A stretch of DNA of 64,000 nt from NCBI RefSeq assembly GCF_003635165.1, contig NZ_ML058600.1, positions 124,001-188,000 of the forward strand. Reading direction: 5' to 3'. A program made the translations under genes and the position numbers. This stretch comes from Burkholderia sp. Nafp2/4-1b (lineage in GTDB: Bacteria; Pseudomonadota; Gammaproteobacteria; Burkholderiales; Burkholderiaceae). The notes under the pieces were generated by a model, which saw nothing but the letters and a program-made list of their open reading frames with translations, searched no databases and was not told where the DNA came from. Shown piece after piece: positions 18,984-31,894 of the stretch. Numbering within the stretch: the first letter of the stretch is position 1; the number at the start of each line of letters is the position of its first letter.

Positions 18984-21329
18984 TCACGCCTTCAGATACT
19001 GCTCCCGCGCCCCGAGCCAGCGCGCGAGATGCTGTGTGACCACGTCGGGATACGCGTCGATCAGTCGCGCCGCGGCGTCGCGGGCCGGGTCGATCAGCCA
19101 GCCGTCGGTCTCGAGGTTCGCGAAGCGCAGCATCGCCGCGCCCGACTGGCGCGCGCCGAGGAATTCGCCGGGGCCGCGGATCTCGAGGTCGCGCCGCGCG
19201 ATCTCGAAGCCGTCGGTGGTCTCGCGCATCGTCTTCAGCCGCTCCCGGCCGGTGAGCGACAACGGGCCCGTGTACAGCAGCACGCACACCGACGCGGCGG
19301 TGCCGCGCCCGACCCGGCCGCGCAACTGGTGCAGCTGCGCGAGGCCGAAGCGCTCCGCGTGCTCGATCACCATCAGCGACGCGTTCGGCACGTCCACGCC
19401 GACCTCGATCACGGTCGTCGCGACGAGCAGCTGCACGTCGTTGCGCGTGAACGCTTCCATCACGGCCGCCTTGTCGGCCGGCGACAGCCGCCCGTGCACG
19501 AGCCCGACCTTCAGCTCGGGCAGCGCCGCGGCCAGCGTCTCGTAGGTCTCGACGGCCGTCTGCAGCTGCAGCGTCTCGCTCTCCTCGATCAGCGGGCACA
19601 CCCAGTACACCTGGCGGCCGGTCAGCGCGGCCTCGCGCACGCGCGCGATCACCTCGTCGCGTCGCGCATCGCCGACGAGGCGCGTAAGCACCGGCGTGCG
19701 GCCGGGCGGCAGCTCGTCGATCGTCGACACCTCGAGATCCGCGTAGTACGTCATCGCGAGCGTGCGCGGAATCGGCGTGGCCGACATCATCAGCTGGTGC
19801 GGCTGGAAATCGCGCGCACCGTTGGCCGCGTTCGCGGCCTTCGCACGCAGCGCAAGCCGCTGCTCGACGCCGAAGCGGTGCTGCTCGTCGACGATCACGA
19901 GGCCGAGCCGCGCGAATTCGACCGTGTCCTGGATGATCGCGTGCGTGCCGATCACGAGCTGCGCGGTGCCGAGCGCCGCGGCCTCGATCGCCGCGCGCTT
20001 GTCCTTCGCCTTCAGGCTGCCCGCGAGCCACGCGACCGACACGCCGAGCGGTTCGAGCCACGCGCGCAGCTTGCGCGCGTGCTGCTCCGCGAGGATTTCG
20101 GTCGGCGCCATCAGCGCGGCCTGGTAGCCGGCGTCGATCGCCTGCGTCGCGGCCAGCGCGGCGACGACCGTCTTGCCGCTGCCGACGTCGCCCTGCAGCA
20201 GCCGCTGCATCGGGTGCGCGAGCGTGAGGTCGTGCGCGATCTCGTCGACCACGCGCGACTGCGCGCCGGTCAGCGTGAACGGCAGCGCCGCGTAGAGGCG
20301 CGTGGTGAGCGCGTCGGCATCGGCGGCGGTGCGGCGCGGCATCGCGGGCGCCGCACGCGTGCGGCGCTCCTCGTGCGCACGCTTGAGCGACAGCTGCTGC
20401 GCGAGCAGTTCCTCGAACTTGATGCGCGTCCATGCCGGATGCGAGCCGTCCATCAGCGCGGCTTCATCGGAATCGACGCTCGGGTGGTGCAGGATCCGCA
20501 CGGCCTGCGCGAGCGTCGGCACGCTGAGCGGCTTCAGGTAGTCGCGCTCGATTTCAGGCGGCAGCAGCTCGGGCAGCGGCGTGCGCTCGACCGCGTTCTC
20601 GATCGCCTTGCGCAGGTATGCCTGCGACACGCCGGCCGTGCTCGGGTAGACGGGCGTGAGTACCTGCGGCAGCGGCGCATCGGCTTCGACGACGCGCACG
20701 GCCGGATGCACCATCTCCATCCCGAAGAACCCGCCGCGCACGTCGCCGCGCACGCGCAGCCGCTGGCCCACGGCCATCTGCTTGACCTGCGACCCGTAGA
20801 AATTGAGGAAGCGCAGCACGAGCTGCTCGCCGTCGTCGTCCTGGATCTTCACGACGAGCTGGCGTCGCGGCCGGTACGCGACCTCGTTGTCGAACACGAC
20901 GCCTTCGGTCTGCGCGATGCCGCCGGGCAGCAGTTCGCCGATCGGCGTGAGCGTGGTTTCGTCCTCGTAGCGCATCGGCAGATGCAGCACGAGATCGATC
21001 GAGCGCGTGAGGCCGAGCTTCGCGAGCTTGTCGGCCGTCTTCACCGGTTTGTCGGCGGCCGGCTTCTTGTTGCGCTTCGCGGCCGATGCACCCGGCGCAC
21101 CTGATGCCCCGGCTGCGCCCTCTTCGTCGCCGCCCGCGGCCACGGCGGCGTCGGGCGCGGCGGCGGCCGGTTGCGCGAGCCGCCCGTCGGCGCCGCGCTT
21201 CGGGCCCGCGCGCCGCGCTGCCGCACCGCGCGGCGGCTCGGCTGGCACGGGCGATGCGGCGGCGTCCGCGTCGAACGGATCGGCGGAATCGGCAACGGCG
21301 GCGGAGGAACGGCGTGGTGACACAGGCAT
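18984..21329 (-). CDS. recG: ATP-dependent DNA helicase RecG
   Basis: RecG remodels stalled replication forks and Holliday junctions. The 781-aa protein has an OB-fold wedge domain ([21 protein letters not shown]), then helicase motifs: Walker [29 protein letters not shown] and the C-terminal [22 protein letters not shown]. The first ~110 residues are an Ala/Pro-rich, low-complexity extension typical of Burkholderia RecG, so the exact start is uncertain. It is divergent from queA. Confidence 0.95.
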   Translation of the reverse strand: MPVSPRRSSAAVADSADPFDADAAASPVPAEPPRGAAARRAGPKRGADGRLAQPAAAAPDAAVAAGGDEEGAAGASGAPGASAAKRNKKPAADKPVKTADKLAKLGLTRSIDLVLHLPMRYEDETTLTPIGELLPGGIAQTEGVVFDNEVAYRPRRQLVVKIQDDDGEQLVLRFLNFYGSQVKQMAVGQRLRVRGDVRGGFFGMEMVHPAVRVVEADAPLPQVLTPVYPSTAGVSQAYLRKAIENAVERTPLPELLPPEIERDYLKPLSVPTLAQAVRILHHPSVDSDEAALMDGSHPAWTRIKFEELLAQQLSLKRAHEERRTRAAPAMPRRTAADADALTTRLYAALPFTLTGAQSRVVDEIAHDLTLAHPMQRLLQGDVGSGKTVVAALAATQAIDAGYQAALMAPTEILAEQHARKLRAWLEPLGVSVAWLAGSLKAKDKRAAIEAAALGTAQLVIGTHAIIQDTVEFARLGLVIVDEQHRFGVEQRLALRAKAANAANGARDFQPHQLMMSATPIPRTLAMTYYADLEVSTIDELPPGRTPVLTRLVGDARRDEVIARVREAALTGRQVYWVCPLIEESETLQLQTAVETYETLAAALPELKVGLVHGRLSPADKAAVMEAFTRNDVQLLVATTVIEVGVDVPNASLMVIEHAERFGLAQLHQLRGRVGRGTAASVCVLLYTGPLSLTGRERLKTMRETTDGFEIARRDLEIRGPGEFLGARQSGAAMLRFANLETDGWLIDPARDAAARLIDAYPDVVTQHLARWLGAREQYLKA

Positions 21330-21499
21330 TGGATCGTCTGGGTGCTTCTTCGCAAGGCAAGTACAATAGCGGCTTTCACGTCGTCCGAACGAACGACGCC
21401 GGCCAGGCCGCGCATCCCGCCATCATAGCGGCTCGCGCGCCCCATTCATGCGTTTCCGCCGTGTCGGCGGCGCCCGCCGGCCGTTTCGAACCAGCCCGC

Positions 21500-23945
<2,446 letters not shown>

Positions 23946-24188
23946 CGGGGCCGCTGCCCGCCCCGCCCGCGCACTGCGGGCGTCGAATAGGACGCGTACT
24001 AAATTTGGCGGTCTCGACACCGGTCGTGGCCGCCAAACATTACAATCACCTTTCCACGCGCATTACAACGATGCCGGTTCACGCTTTAACAGCTTGATCC
24101 GCAAGCGCATTTGCCGCGCCGTTTGCGCATGGGGCCGGTGGTAGAATAACCGGCTTATTTTTCGATCTTCCCCTACGGAGAGACCAAC

Positions 24189-24512
24189 GTGCCGTTCATT
24201 TCCAATGCCTTCGCGCAAGGTGCCGGTGGCGCCGAATCGAGCCTGATGAGCTTCCTGCCGCTCATCCTGATGTTCGCGGTGCTGTACTTCATCATGATTC
24301 GTCCGCAGATGAAGCGCCAGAAGGAACACCGCAACATGCTCGCGGCCATGGCGAAGGGCGACGAAGTCGTCACGAGCGGCGGCCTCGTCGGCAAGGTGAC
24401 GAAGGTCACCGAAGGCTACATCGGCGTCGAAATCGCCGAAGGCACCGAAATCACCGTGCAGAAGGCCGCCGTCACGACCATTCTGCCGAAGGGCACGATC
24501 AAGTCGCTGTAA
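24189..24512 (+). CDS. yajC: Preprotein translocase accessory subunit YajC
   Basis: YajC is a single-pass inner-membrane protein that associates with SecDF at the Sec translocon. The 107-aa protein has one transmembrane helix (about residues 20-38, SFLPLILMFAVLYFIMIRP), then the conserved RPQMKRQKEHRNM and GDEVVTSGGLVGKVTKV. A TACGGAGAG ribosome site precedes the ATG. Order yajC-secD-secF is the standard one. Confidence 0.95.
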   Translation: MPFISNAFAQGAGGAESSLMSFLPLILMFAVLYFIMIRPQMKRQKEHRNMLAAMAKGDEVVTSGGLVGKVTKVTEGYIGVEIAEGTEITVQKAAVTTILPKGTIKSL

Positions 24513-24618
24513 GGCTTTTACCGAGCGTCCGGCTTCCCGCGCCGTGCCCGCCTGAGAGAGCGGGCCGCCGCGGCGCCGGACGCGACGCTTTCACGCCAAC
24601 CACCCGTTCGGCCCCCTC

Positions 24619-26640
24619 ATGAATCGTTATCCAATCTGGAAATATGTCGTGATGGTCGTGGCGCTCGCCATCGGCTTTCTGTACACATTGCCCAACTTCT
24701 TCGGCGAAGCGCCGGCGGTGCAGGTGTCGAGCGGCAAGGCCACGGTCAAGCTCGACTCGACCACGCTGACCCAGGTCGAATCCGCGCTCGCGTCCGCGCA
24801 GATCAAGCCGGACGACGTCACCTTCGAGAACACGGCGTCCAACGCGAACATCCGCGTGCGCCTGAAGGACACCGATACGCAACTGCGCGTCAAGGACCTG
24901 CTGCAGAAATCGCTGAACGCCGACCCGAACGATCCGCAATACGTCGTTGCACTGAACCTGCAGAGCGCGTCGCCGCGCTGGCTGACCGCACTACACGCGC
25001 TGCCGATGTATCTCGGCCTCGACCTGCGCGGCGGTGTCCACTTCCTGCTCCAGGTCGACATGACGGGCGCGCTCACGAAGAAGCTCGACTCCGACGCTTC
25101 CGACGCGCGCTCGCTGCTGCGTGACAAGAACATCCGCGACGGTGGCGTGAGCCGCGTCGATCAGTCCGTCGTCGTCAACTTCAGCGACGCGCAAACGGCC
25201 GAAGACGCGCGCAAGGTGCTCGCCGCGTCGGTCACCGAACTGCAATGGGCGACCCAGCCCGGCGGCGGCGGCACGCAAGTCGTCGGCACGTTCACGCCGG
25301 CCGTGCAGAAGGCCGTCGAGGACGCCGCGCTCAAGCAGAACCTGACCACCCTCCACAACCGCGTGAACGAACTCGGCGTGTCCGAGCCGATCCTGCAGCA
25401 GCAAGGCAGCGACCGTATCGTCGTCGAACTGCCGGGCGTGCAGGACACCGCGAAGGCGAAGGACATCATCGGCCGTACCGCGACGCTCGAGGCGCGCCTC
25501 GCCGATCCGCTGAACACGCACCCGAACCCGAACGACCCCGTCCCGCCGGGCGAGGAGCTGTTCACGCAGGGCAACCAGGCGCCCGTGCTGCTGAAGAAGG
25601 AAGTGATCTTCACCGGCGACCGCATCATCGATGCATCGGCCGGCTTCGACGAACACCAGCGTCCGTCGGTCAACATCCGCCTCGACTCGGCGGGTGGCCG
25701 CTCGGTGCGCGCGGTATCGCGCGAGAACATCGGCAAGCCGATGGCGATGGTGCTGTTCGAGAAGGGCAAGGGCGAGGTGCTGACGGTCGCGACGATCCAG
25801 TCCGAACTCGGCGACCGCTTCCAGATCACGGGCCAGCCGACGCCGCAGGCCGCGGCCGACCTCGCGCTGCTGCTGCGCGCCGGTTCGCTCGCAGCTCCCA
25901 TGGACATCATCGAGGAACGCACGATCGGCCCGAGCCTCGGCGCGGACAACATCAAGATGGGCGTCCACTCGGTGATCTGGGGCTTCTGCGCGATCGCCGT
26001 GTTCATGATCGCGTACTACATGCTGTTCGGCGTGATCTCGGTGATCGGCCTGTCGGTGAACCTGCTGCTGCTCGTCGCGGTGCTGTCGCTGATGCAGGCA
26101 ACGCTCACGCTGCCGGGTATCGCGGCAATCGCGCTCGCGCTCGGCATGGCGATCGACTCGAACGTGCTGATCAACGAGCGCGTGCGTGAAGAACTGCGCG
26201 CCGGCCAGCCGCCGCAGCTCGCGATCCAGTCGGGCTACGCGCATGCGTGGGCGACGATTCTCGACTCGAACGTCACGACGCTGATCGCCGGCCTCGCGCT
26301 GCTCGCGTTCGGCTCGGGCCCGGTTCGCGCATTCGCGATCGTGCACTGCCTCGGCATCCTGACGTCGATGTTCTCCGCCGTGTTCTTCTCGCGCGGGCTC
26401 GTCAACCTCTGGTACGGCGGCCGCAAGAAGCTGAAGTCGCTCGCGATCGGCCAGGTGTGGAAGCCGGAAGGCGCCGCAGCCGGCGCGGCGTTCGCCGCGG
26501 CCGACGAATCGACCGACACCGCGCGCGACGCGAAGCTCGCCGCACCCGCGAAGAGCAACGCACCGCGCGCCGGCAAGCCGCAACTGCGCAACCGCGCGCA
26601 GCAAGGCGTGTCGCCGAAGAAACCGGGCTCGACCCAATAA
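24619..26640 (+). CDS. secD: Protein translocase subunit SecD
   Basis: SecD uses the proton gradient with SecF to pull secreted proteins across the inner membrane. The 673-aa protein has an N-terminal membrane helix (YPIWKYVVMVVALAIGFLYTLPN), a large periplasmic domain, and five C-terminal membrane helices. Conserved motifs are LGLDLRGGVHFLLQVD, IALALGMAIDSNVLINERVREE and the C-terminal FFSRGLVNLWYGG. The last ~60 residues form a low-complexity Ala/Lys/Pro tail. Confidence 0.96.
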   Translation: MNRYPIWKYVVMVVALAIGFLYTLPNFFGEAPAVQVSSGKATVKLDSTTLTQVESALASAQIKPDDVTFENTASNANIRVRLKDTDTQLRVKDLLQKSLNADPNDPQYVVALNLQSASPRWLTALHALPMYLGLDLRGGVHFLLQVDMTGALTKKLDSDASDARSLLRDKNIRDGGVSRVDQSVVVNFSDAQTAEDARKVLAASVTELQWATQPGGGGTQVVGTFTPAVQKAVEDAALKQNLTTLHNRVNELGVSEPILQQQGSDRIVVELPGVQDTAKAKDIIGRTATLEARLADPLNTHPNPNDPVPPGEELFTQGNQAPVLLKKEVIFTGDRIIDASAGFDEHQRPSVNIRLDSAGGRSVRAVSRENIGKPMAMVLFEKGKGEVLTVATIQSELGDRFQITGQPTPQAAADLALLLRAGSLAAPMDIIEERTIGPSLGADNIKMGVHSVIWGFCAIAVFMIAYYMLFGVISVIGLSVNLLLLVAVLSLMQATLTLPGIAAIALALGMAIDSNVLINERVREELRAGQPPQLAIQSGYAHAWATILDSNVTTLIAGLALLAFGSGPVRAFAIVHCLGILTSMFSAVFFSRGLVNLWYGGRKKLKSLAIGQVWKPEGAAAGAAFAAADESTDTARDAKLAAPAKSNAPRAGKPQLRNRAQQGVSPKKPGSTQ

Positions 26641-26658
26641 GGCCCCGGAGACGAAGCC

Positions 26659-27609
26659 ATGGAATTTTTCCGCATCCGTAAAGACATTCCGTTCATGCGG
26701 CACGCGCTGGTGTTCAACGTGATCTCGCTGGTCACGTTCCTCGCCGCCGTGTTCTTCCTGTTCCACCGCGGGCTGCACCTGTCCGTCGAATTCACCGGCG
26801 GTACGGTGATCGAGGTCCAGTACCAGCAGGCCGCGCAGCTCGAACCCGTGCGCGCGACGCTCGGCAAGCTCGGCTACGCCGATGCGCAGGTGCAGAACTT
26901 CGGCACGTCGCGCAACGTGCTGATCCGCCTGCAGCTGAAGGAAGGCCTCACGTCCGCGCAGCAGAGCGACCAGGTGATGACCGCGCTGAAGGCGCAAAGC
27001 CCCGACGTGTCGCTGCAGCGCGTCGAGTTCGTCGGCCCGCAGGTGGGCCGCGAGCTCGCGACCGACGGCCTGCTCGCGCTCGCGTGCGTGGTGATCGGCA
27101 TCGTGATCTACCTGTCGATCCGCTTCGAATGGAAGTACGCGGTCGCCGGCATCATCGCGAACCTGCACGACGTCGTGATCATTCTCGGCTTCTTCGCGTT
27201 CTTCCAGTGGGAGTTCTCGCTGGCGGTGCTCGCGGCGATCCTCGCGGTGCTCGGCTACTCGGTCAACGAGTCTGTCGTCATCTTCGACCGGATCCGCGAA
27301 ACGTTCCGCCGCGAACGCCGGATGAGCGTGCCTGAGGTGATCAACCACGCGATCACGACCACGATGTCGCGCACGATCATCACGCACACGTCGACGGAAA
27401 TGATGGTGCTGTCGATGTTCTTCTTCGGCGGCCCGACGCTGCACTACTTCGCGCTCGCGCTGACGGTCGGCATCATGTTCGGCATCTACTCGTCGGTGTT
27501 CGTCGCGGGTTCGCTCGCGATGTGGCTCGGCATCAAGCGCGAAGACCTGATCAAGGAAAAGAAGGGCGCGCACGATCCGGACGATCCGAACGCAGGCGCG
27601 CAGGTTTAA
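26659..27609 (+). CDS. secF: Protein translocase subunit SecF
   Basis: SecF is the partner of SecD in the inner membrane. The 316-aa protein has the first helix near residues 15-35, the periplasmic motif LSVEFTGGTVIEVQYQQ, and the conserved membrane region VLGYSVNESVVIFDRIRETFR. It starts 18 bp after secD with a good ribosome site (CCGGAGACGAAGCC). Length and order are standard. Confidence 0.96.
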   Translation: MEFFRIRKDIPFMRHALVFNVISLVTFLAAVFFLFHRGLHLSVEFTGGTVIEVQYQQAAQLEPVRATLGKLGYADAQVQNFGTSRNVLIRLQLKEGLTSAQQSDQVMTALKAQSPDVSLQRVEFVGPQVGRELATDGLLALACVVIGIVIYLSIRFEWKYAVAGIIANLHDVVIILGFFAFFQWEFSLAVLAAILAVLGYSVNESVVIFDRIRETFRRERRMSVPEVINHAITTTMSRTIITHTSTEMMVLSMFFFGGPTLHYFALALTVGIMFGIYSSVFVAGSLAMWLGIKREDLIKEKKGAHDPDDPNAGAQV

Positions 27610-27640
27610 GCGCCGCGCCGTTTCGGCGGATATCCGCTCC

Positions 27641-27676
27641 GAAGGCCGGTCCCCCGTGGGGGCCGGCCTTTTTTCA
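27641..27676 (+). terminator. Terminator of the yajC-secD-secF operon
   Basis: The hairpin AAGGCCGGTCCCC with GGGGGCCGGCCTT is followed by six T, about 35 bp after the secF stop. Confidence 0.85.
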
Positions 27677-27756
27677 TGAGCGGGGCACCGCCCTCCTCCC
27701 CCCGGCGCGACGGCGCGGGCGCGGCGCACACCGACGCGCCGCGGCGCCCGCTCCGA

Positions 27757-29034
27757 TCACCGAAACCCGAACCGCCGCCGCAGCACGACCAGCGCCGCGA
27801 GGCTCAGCACGGCCGCGAACATCAGGTAGAAGCTCGGCGCGGTCTTCAGCCCGGTCGCGCGGATCAGCCACGCGATGATGAACGGCCCGAAGCCGCCGAA
27901 GATCGTCACCGCGACGTTATAGGCGAGCGACATGCCGGTCGTGCGCGTCTGCACCGGAAACACTTCGGACAGCAGCCCGGGCAGCGCGGCGAAATAGCCG
28001 GTCATCAGGAACGCGAGCAGCACCTGCAGCGCGATCAGCGTGCCGAAGCCCGGATGCGCGACCAGGTACGCGAACGCCGGATAGATCAGCACGAGAATGC
28101 CGATGGCCGGCGCGATCATCACGCGCACGCGGCCGTAGCGATCCGACCAGTGGCCGACGAGCGGCGCGAACGCCATCTGGATCACGCCGACGACGAGGAT
28201 CGCCGCGAACGCGGCCGACGGCGCGAGGCCGAGCTGCTTCACGCCGTAGGTCGGCATGAACAGCACGAGATAGGTCGCGACGGTGCCGAGCACCACCACG
28301 CCCATCGCGGCCACGAGCCGCGCCTTGTGCGACGCGAACGTGTCGCGCAACGGGCTCGCGGTGCTTTCGGCGGCGAGGAATTCGGGCGTCTCGTCGACCT
28401 TCGAACGGATGTAGTACGCAACCGGCCCGAGCAGCAACCCGAAGAAGAACGGGATGCGCCAGCCCCACGCGGCCATCTGGTCGGCCGTGAGCTGCGCGTT
28501 CAGCACGGTGCCGAAGCCGGCCGCGAGCAGCGTCGTGAGCCCCTGGCTCGCGACCTGCCAGCTCGCGAAGAAGCCGCGCCGGCCCGGCACGTGCTCGGCG
28601 AGGAACGCGGTCGCGCTGCCGAATTCGCCGCCGGCCGAGAAGCCCTGCATCAGCCGTGCGGCGACGAGAATCAGCGGCGCGGCGACGCCGATCGTCTGGT
28701 AGGTCGGCAGCACCGCGATGATCAGCGTGCCGACCATCATCAACAGGATCGACAGCGTGAGCGCAGCCTTGCGGCCCGCGCGGTCGGCATACGCGCCGAG
28801 CACGATCGCGCCGAGCGGGCGCATGAAGAACGACACGCCGAACGTGCCGAGCGTGAGCAGCAGCGACACGGTGTCGTTGCCGGCCGGAAAGAACAGCTTC
28901 GAGATCGTCACCGCGAAGAACCCGTAGACGACCAGGTCGAACCACTCGAGCGCGTTGCCGATCGACGCGGCGACCACCGCGCGCCACACGCGCGGCGACG
29001 GGGCAATGGAGCTGGACTGCGTGACGGCATGCAT
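27757..29034 (-). CDS. MFS transporter, metabolite:H+ symporter family
   Basis: This 425-aa protein is a 12-helix major facilitator of the metabolite:H+ symporter group, which takes up organic acids, shikimate or compatible solutes. Seen are the opening helix RAVVAASIGNALEWFDLVVYGFFA, the loop GAYADRAGRKAALTLSI and LMQGFSAGGEFGSATAFLAEH, all typical of the group that includes CitA, KgtP and ProP. The substrate cannot be assigned by sequence; a citrate or related carboxylate is a reasonable guess. It stands alone on the minus strand. Confidence 0.85.
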   Translation of the reverse strand: MHAVTQSSSIAPSPRVWRAVVAASIGNALEWFDLVVYGFFAVTISKLFFPAGNDTVSLLLTLGTFGVSFFMRPLGAIVLGAYADRAGRKAALTLSILLMMVGTLIIAVLPTYQTIGVAAPLILVAARLMQGFSAGGEFGSATAFLAEHVPGRRGFFASWQVASQGLTTLLAAGFGTVLNAQLTADQMAAWGWRIPFFFGLLLGPVAYYIRSKVDETPEFLAAESTASPLRDTFASHKARLVAAMGVVVLGTVATYLVLFMPTYGVKQLGLAPSAAFAAILVVGVIQMAFAPLVGHWSDRYGRVRVMIAPAIGILVLIYPAFAYLVAHPGFGTLIALQVLLAFLMTGYFAALPGLLSEVFPVQTRTTGMSLAYNVAVTIFGGFGPFIIAWLIRATGLKTAPSFYLMFAAVLSLAALVVLRRRFGFR

Positions 29035-29114
29035 CGGCGATCTCCTTGTCGTTATACGTTCTGTCCGACGCGTCCGTTCTCGCGCCGCGAGCTGCGCCGA
29101 CGATTATAGGCGCG

Positions 29115-29154
29115 CAAAAAGAAACGCCGCGCCCCCGAAAGCGGGAGCGCGGCG
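29115..29154 (-). terminator. Terminator after the first yceI gene
   Basis: Minus-strand hairpin CGCCGCGCTCCCGC/GGGGGCGCGGCG (29125-29154) is followed by TTTCTTTTT. It ends the b561-yceI-yceI cluster and keeps it from reading into the transporter gene. Confidence 0.8.
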
Positions 29155-29194
29155 GTTCGCACGCGCGGGGCCGGCACGACCCCGGCCGGGCGCG

Positions 29195-29776
29195 TTACTG
29201 CTGCTTGACGGCTTCGGCCGTGATCAGCAGCTTCGTCTTCATCTTGAAGCCGTACTGCTTGCCGTAGTCGAGGCCGAAATCGTCGCGGCTGAATTCGCCG
29301 ACGGCGTCGACGCCGCACACTTCACGCTTGAGCATCGGATGCGGCATGCACTTGAGCGAATCGATCTTCAGCGTCACCGGCTTCGTGACGCCATGCAGCG
29401 TCAGGTTGCCGACCACCGACACCGGCTTGTCGCCGTCGAACTTGATCGTGCCCTTGTAGTTCGCCTGCGGGAACTTGGCCGCGTCGAAGAACTCGGCCGT
29501 CTGCAGGTGCTCGTCGAGCTTCTCGCTGCCCGTGTGGATCGACGCGATGTCGGTCGTCACGTCGACCGTACCGGTCTTCGCCGCGCGGTCGAGCGTCACG
29601 CTGCCGCTCGACTTGTCGAACTTGCCGCGCCAGACCGACAGGCCGCCGAAGTGGTCGGCCTCGAAGCTCGGGTACGTGTGGCTCGGATCGAACTGGTACG
29701 TCGCGCTGTCGGCGAAAGCCGAGAACGACAGCGAAGCGGCCAGCGCGCCCGCGGCGATGATCAGATGCTTTTTCAA
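29195..29776 (-). CDS. YceI-family periplasmic protein
   Basis: YceI proteins are lipocalin-like beta barrels that bind a polyisoprenoid such as ubiquinone-8; several are induced by acid or stress. The 193-aa precursor has a signal peptide [20 protein letters not shown] ending near AFA-DSA. The mature part begins [20 protein letters not shown], with [17 protein letters not shown] and [22 protein letters not shown] further on. It is the third gene of a b561-yceI-yceI set. Confidence 0.9.
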   Translation of the reverse strand: MKKHLIIAAGALAASLSFSAFADSATYQFDPSHTYPSFEADHFGGLSVWRGKFDKSSGSVTLDRAAKTGTVDVTTDIASIHTGSEKLDEHLQTAEFFDAAKFPQANYKGTIKFDGDKPVSVVGNLTLHGVTKPVTLKIDSLKCMPHPMLKREVCGVDAVGEFSRDDFGLDYGKQYGFKMKTKLLITAEAVKQQ

Positions 29777-29840
29777 CTCTTTCTCCTTGGAACGGCGCCG
29801 CGCCCTCGCGCGGCGATCGGGTGATGCGACAGCCCGTCGC

Positions 29841-30401
29841 TTACTTGCTGGCGACGAGATGGAACTTGATCTGCACTTCGTCGGCGACGATCGACGTGTC
29901 CTTCCACTCGCCGGTGCCGATGTTGAACGCCGAACGCTTGATCGGCAGCACGCCGTCGAAGGTCTGCGTCGCGCCGCTCTGGGTGACCGTGACGGGCACC
30001 GTGATGGTCTCGGACTTGCCCTTGATCGTCAGCTTGCCGGTCACGTTGTACTTGTTGCCGCCCGCCGGCGCGATCGCCGACGACGCGAAGGTCGCCTGCG
30101 GATACGCTTTCGCGTCGAACCAGTCCTTGCCGGCGACCTGGTCGTTGTACATCTTGTCGCCGAGATCGAAGCTCGCGACGTCGATCGTCATTTGCGCGCT
30201 GCCCTGCCCGGCCTTCGCCGGGTCGAACTTCACCTGTGCGGAGAACTTCTTGAATGCGCCTTCGGTCGGCACGTTCATCTGCTTCGACACGGCGGACACC
30301 TTGCTCTTCGCGAAATCGACGTCGGCGTGCGCCGCGGCCGACGCGACAAGCGACACCGCGGCGACCGCGGTCAGCATGGAGCGGGAGAAAGACACTTTCA
30401 T
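29841..30401 (-). CDS. YceI-family periplasmic protein (second copy)
   Basis: This 186-aa paralogue has signal peptide [20 protein letters not shown] ending near AHA-DVD. The mature domain contains [51 protein letters not shown] and [15 protein letters not shown]. The start at 30401 follows AAGGATCCC. A methionine four codons earlier overlaps the b561 stop and is less likely. With the adjacent b561 gene it resembles the E. coli yceJ-yceI pair, in which a membrane cytochrome may exchange electrons with a quinone-binding carrier. Confidence 0.9.
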   Translation of the reverse strand: MKVSFSRSMLTAVAAVSLVASAAAHADVDFAKSKVSAVSKQMNVPTEGAFKKFSAQVKFDPAKAGQGSAQMTIDVASFDLGDKMYNDQVAGKDWFDAKAYPQATFASSAIAPAGGNKYNVTGKLTIKGKSETITVPVTVTQSGATQTFDGVLPIKRSAFNIGTGEWKDTSIVADEVQIKFHLVASK

Positions 30402-30409
30402 GGGATCCT

Positions 30410-30970
30410 TCATTTGGCAAAGGGAAGCATTCGCGACAGCAGGCCGTCGCGGTCCAACACCTGATGCTTGAGCGCCGCGAGCACGTGCAGCGACACGAGC
30501 GCAAGCAGAATGTAATTCAAAGAAACGTGCAGCGTCTTGAAGGTTTCCTTCAGCACCGGATCGGGATCGATCAGGCGCGGCAGCGGCACGATGCCGAGGT
30601 AGACGACCGGGATGTTCGACGCCGAGCTGTACAGGTAGCCGGTGAGCGGGATCGCGAGCATCAGCACGTACAGCAGGATGTGCACGCCGTGCGACGCCGC
30701 ACGCTGCCATGCCGGCGTGTTGCCGGGCAGCGCCGGCGACGCGTGCGTCGCGCGCCACAGCACGCGCACGACGGCCAGCGCGAACGCCGTCACGCCGATC
30801 CACTTGTGCCACGAGAAGTACTTCAGCTTGGTCGGCGTGAAGCCGGGGATGTCGGTCATCACCCAGCCGAGCGCGAAGCCGCAGACGATCAGCAGCGCGA
30901 TCAGCCAGTGCAGCGCGATCGCGGTCTGCGTGTAACGTGCCGGCATGGCCGGCAGCGAATTCGATGCCAT
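30410..30970 (-). CDS. Cytochrome b561 (YceJ/CybB family)
   Basis: This is a four-helix, di-haem inner-membrane cytochrome. The 186-aa protein shows helices starting at YTQTAIALHWLIALLIVCG, HKWIGVTAFALAVVRVLW, HGVHILLYVLMLAIPLTGYL and HVSLNYILLALVSLHVLAALKH, each carrying candidate haem-ligand histidines. It starts after GAGGATCCC and its stop is only eight bases from the next yceI start. Related proteins oxidise quinol or superoxide; the partner here is probably the YceI proteins. Confidence 0.9.
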   Translation of the reverse strand: MASNSLPAMPARYTQTAIALHWLIALLIVCGFALGWVMTDIPGFTPTKLKYFSWHKWIGVTAFALAVVRVLWRATHASPALPGNTPAWQRAASHGVHILLYVLMLAIPLTGYLYSSASNIPVVYLGIVPLPRLIDPDPVLKETFKTLHVSLNYILLALVSLHVLAALKHQVLDRDGLLSRMLPFAK

Positions 30971-31228
30971 CGTGGGATCCTCAGTTGAGCGAACGGCTGC
31001 GCCGGCAAATTCGACCGACGCATGTCACGGCCGCCATGCTACCGCAACCTTTTGACGGACGCGGACTCTGAGGACAGGCATGTCAGCCGGCTGCCATGTC
31101 TACGCCATGTTACCGACCGGTCACCCGGCAACCGCACGTTGACACGCCGAAAAAGCCGTTTTGGTAAGATTGGCGCGGGTTCCGGCCCCGTCGGCGTGTC
31201 CCCCGCCCGTCGTACAACCGCTTTTTCC

Positions 31229-31894
31229 ATGCAACGACACGACCTGATTGCCTGTCACGAATGCGACGCACTGTTGCATAAACCGCGCCTCGGCCGCCGC
31301 GAAATCGCACGCTGCCCGCGTTGCGACGCGCTGCTCTACCGCGACAGCACCACCCAGATCGAACGCATCAGCGCGCTCGCGGTCGCGGCGCTGGTGACGT
31401 TCATCATCGCGCAGGCCTTCCCGATCCTCGAAATGGACCTGAACGGCACCCGCGTGCAGACGACGCTGATCGGCGCGGTCGAAACGCTGTGGCACCAGGA
31501 CATGGCGATCGTCGGTGTGATGGTGTTCTGCTCGACCATCCTGTTCCCTCTGGTCGAGATGTCCGCGCTGCTCTACGTGCTGCTGCCGATCCGCCGCGGC
31601 GTCGTGCCGCCAGGCCTCAACCTGGTGCTGCGCACGATCCAGCTCGTGCGCCCGTGGGGGATGATCGAGGTGTTCATGCTCGGCATCGTGGTCACGATCG
31701 TCAAGATGGTGAGCCTCGCGCGGGTCGTGCCCGACGCCGCGCTGTTCGCGTTCGGCGCGCTCACGCTGATGACGGCCGTCGTGCTGATGTTCGATCCGCG
31801 CACGCTGTGGGACATCGCCGACGACCTGCGCGCCGGGCGCTCGCCCGTTCGGCCCGAGCCCGCCGCACCGCTGCAGGACACCCCGCGCCGATGA
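31229..31894 (+). CDS. PqiA-like protein, first half
   Basis: E. coli PqiA is a single ~417-aa inner-membrane protein made of two similar halves and works with PqiB and PqiC in intermembrane lipid transport. Here each half is a separate gene. This 221-aa protein has a zinc ribbon (CHECDALLHKP...CPRCDALL) and about four transmembrane helices beginning ISALAVAALVTFIIAQAFPILEM. The methionine at 31229 places the zinc ribbon at the N terminus as in PqiA. Its TGA overlaps the ATG of the next gene. Confidence 0.87.
   Translation: MQRHDLIACHECDALLHKPRLGRREIARCPRCDALLYRDSTTQIERISALAVAALVTFIIAQAFPILEMDLNGTRVQTTLIGAVETLWHQDMAIVGVMVFCSTILFPLVEMSALLYVLLPIRRGVVPPGLNLVLRTIQLVRPWGMIEVFMLGIVVTIVKMVSLARVVPDAALFAFGALTLMTAVVLMFDPRTLWDIADDLRAGRSPVRPEPAAPLQDTPRR

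Noticed and set aside
24991-27729. A 912-codon minus-strand open frame opposite secD and secF
   Set aside because: Its composition (Arg, His, Asp, Glu repeats) mirrors the codon bias of secDF, and no ribosome site or family resemblance is visible.
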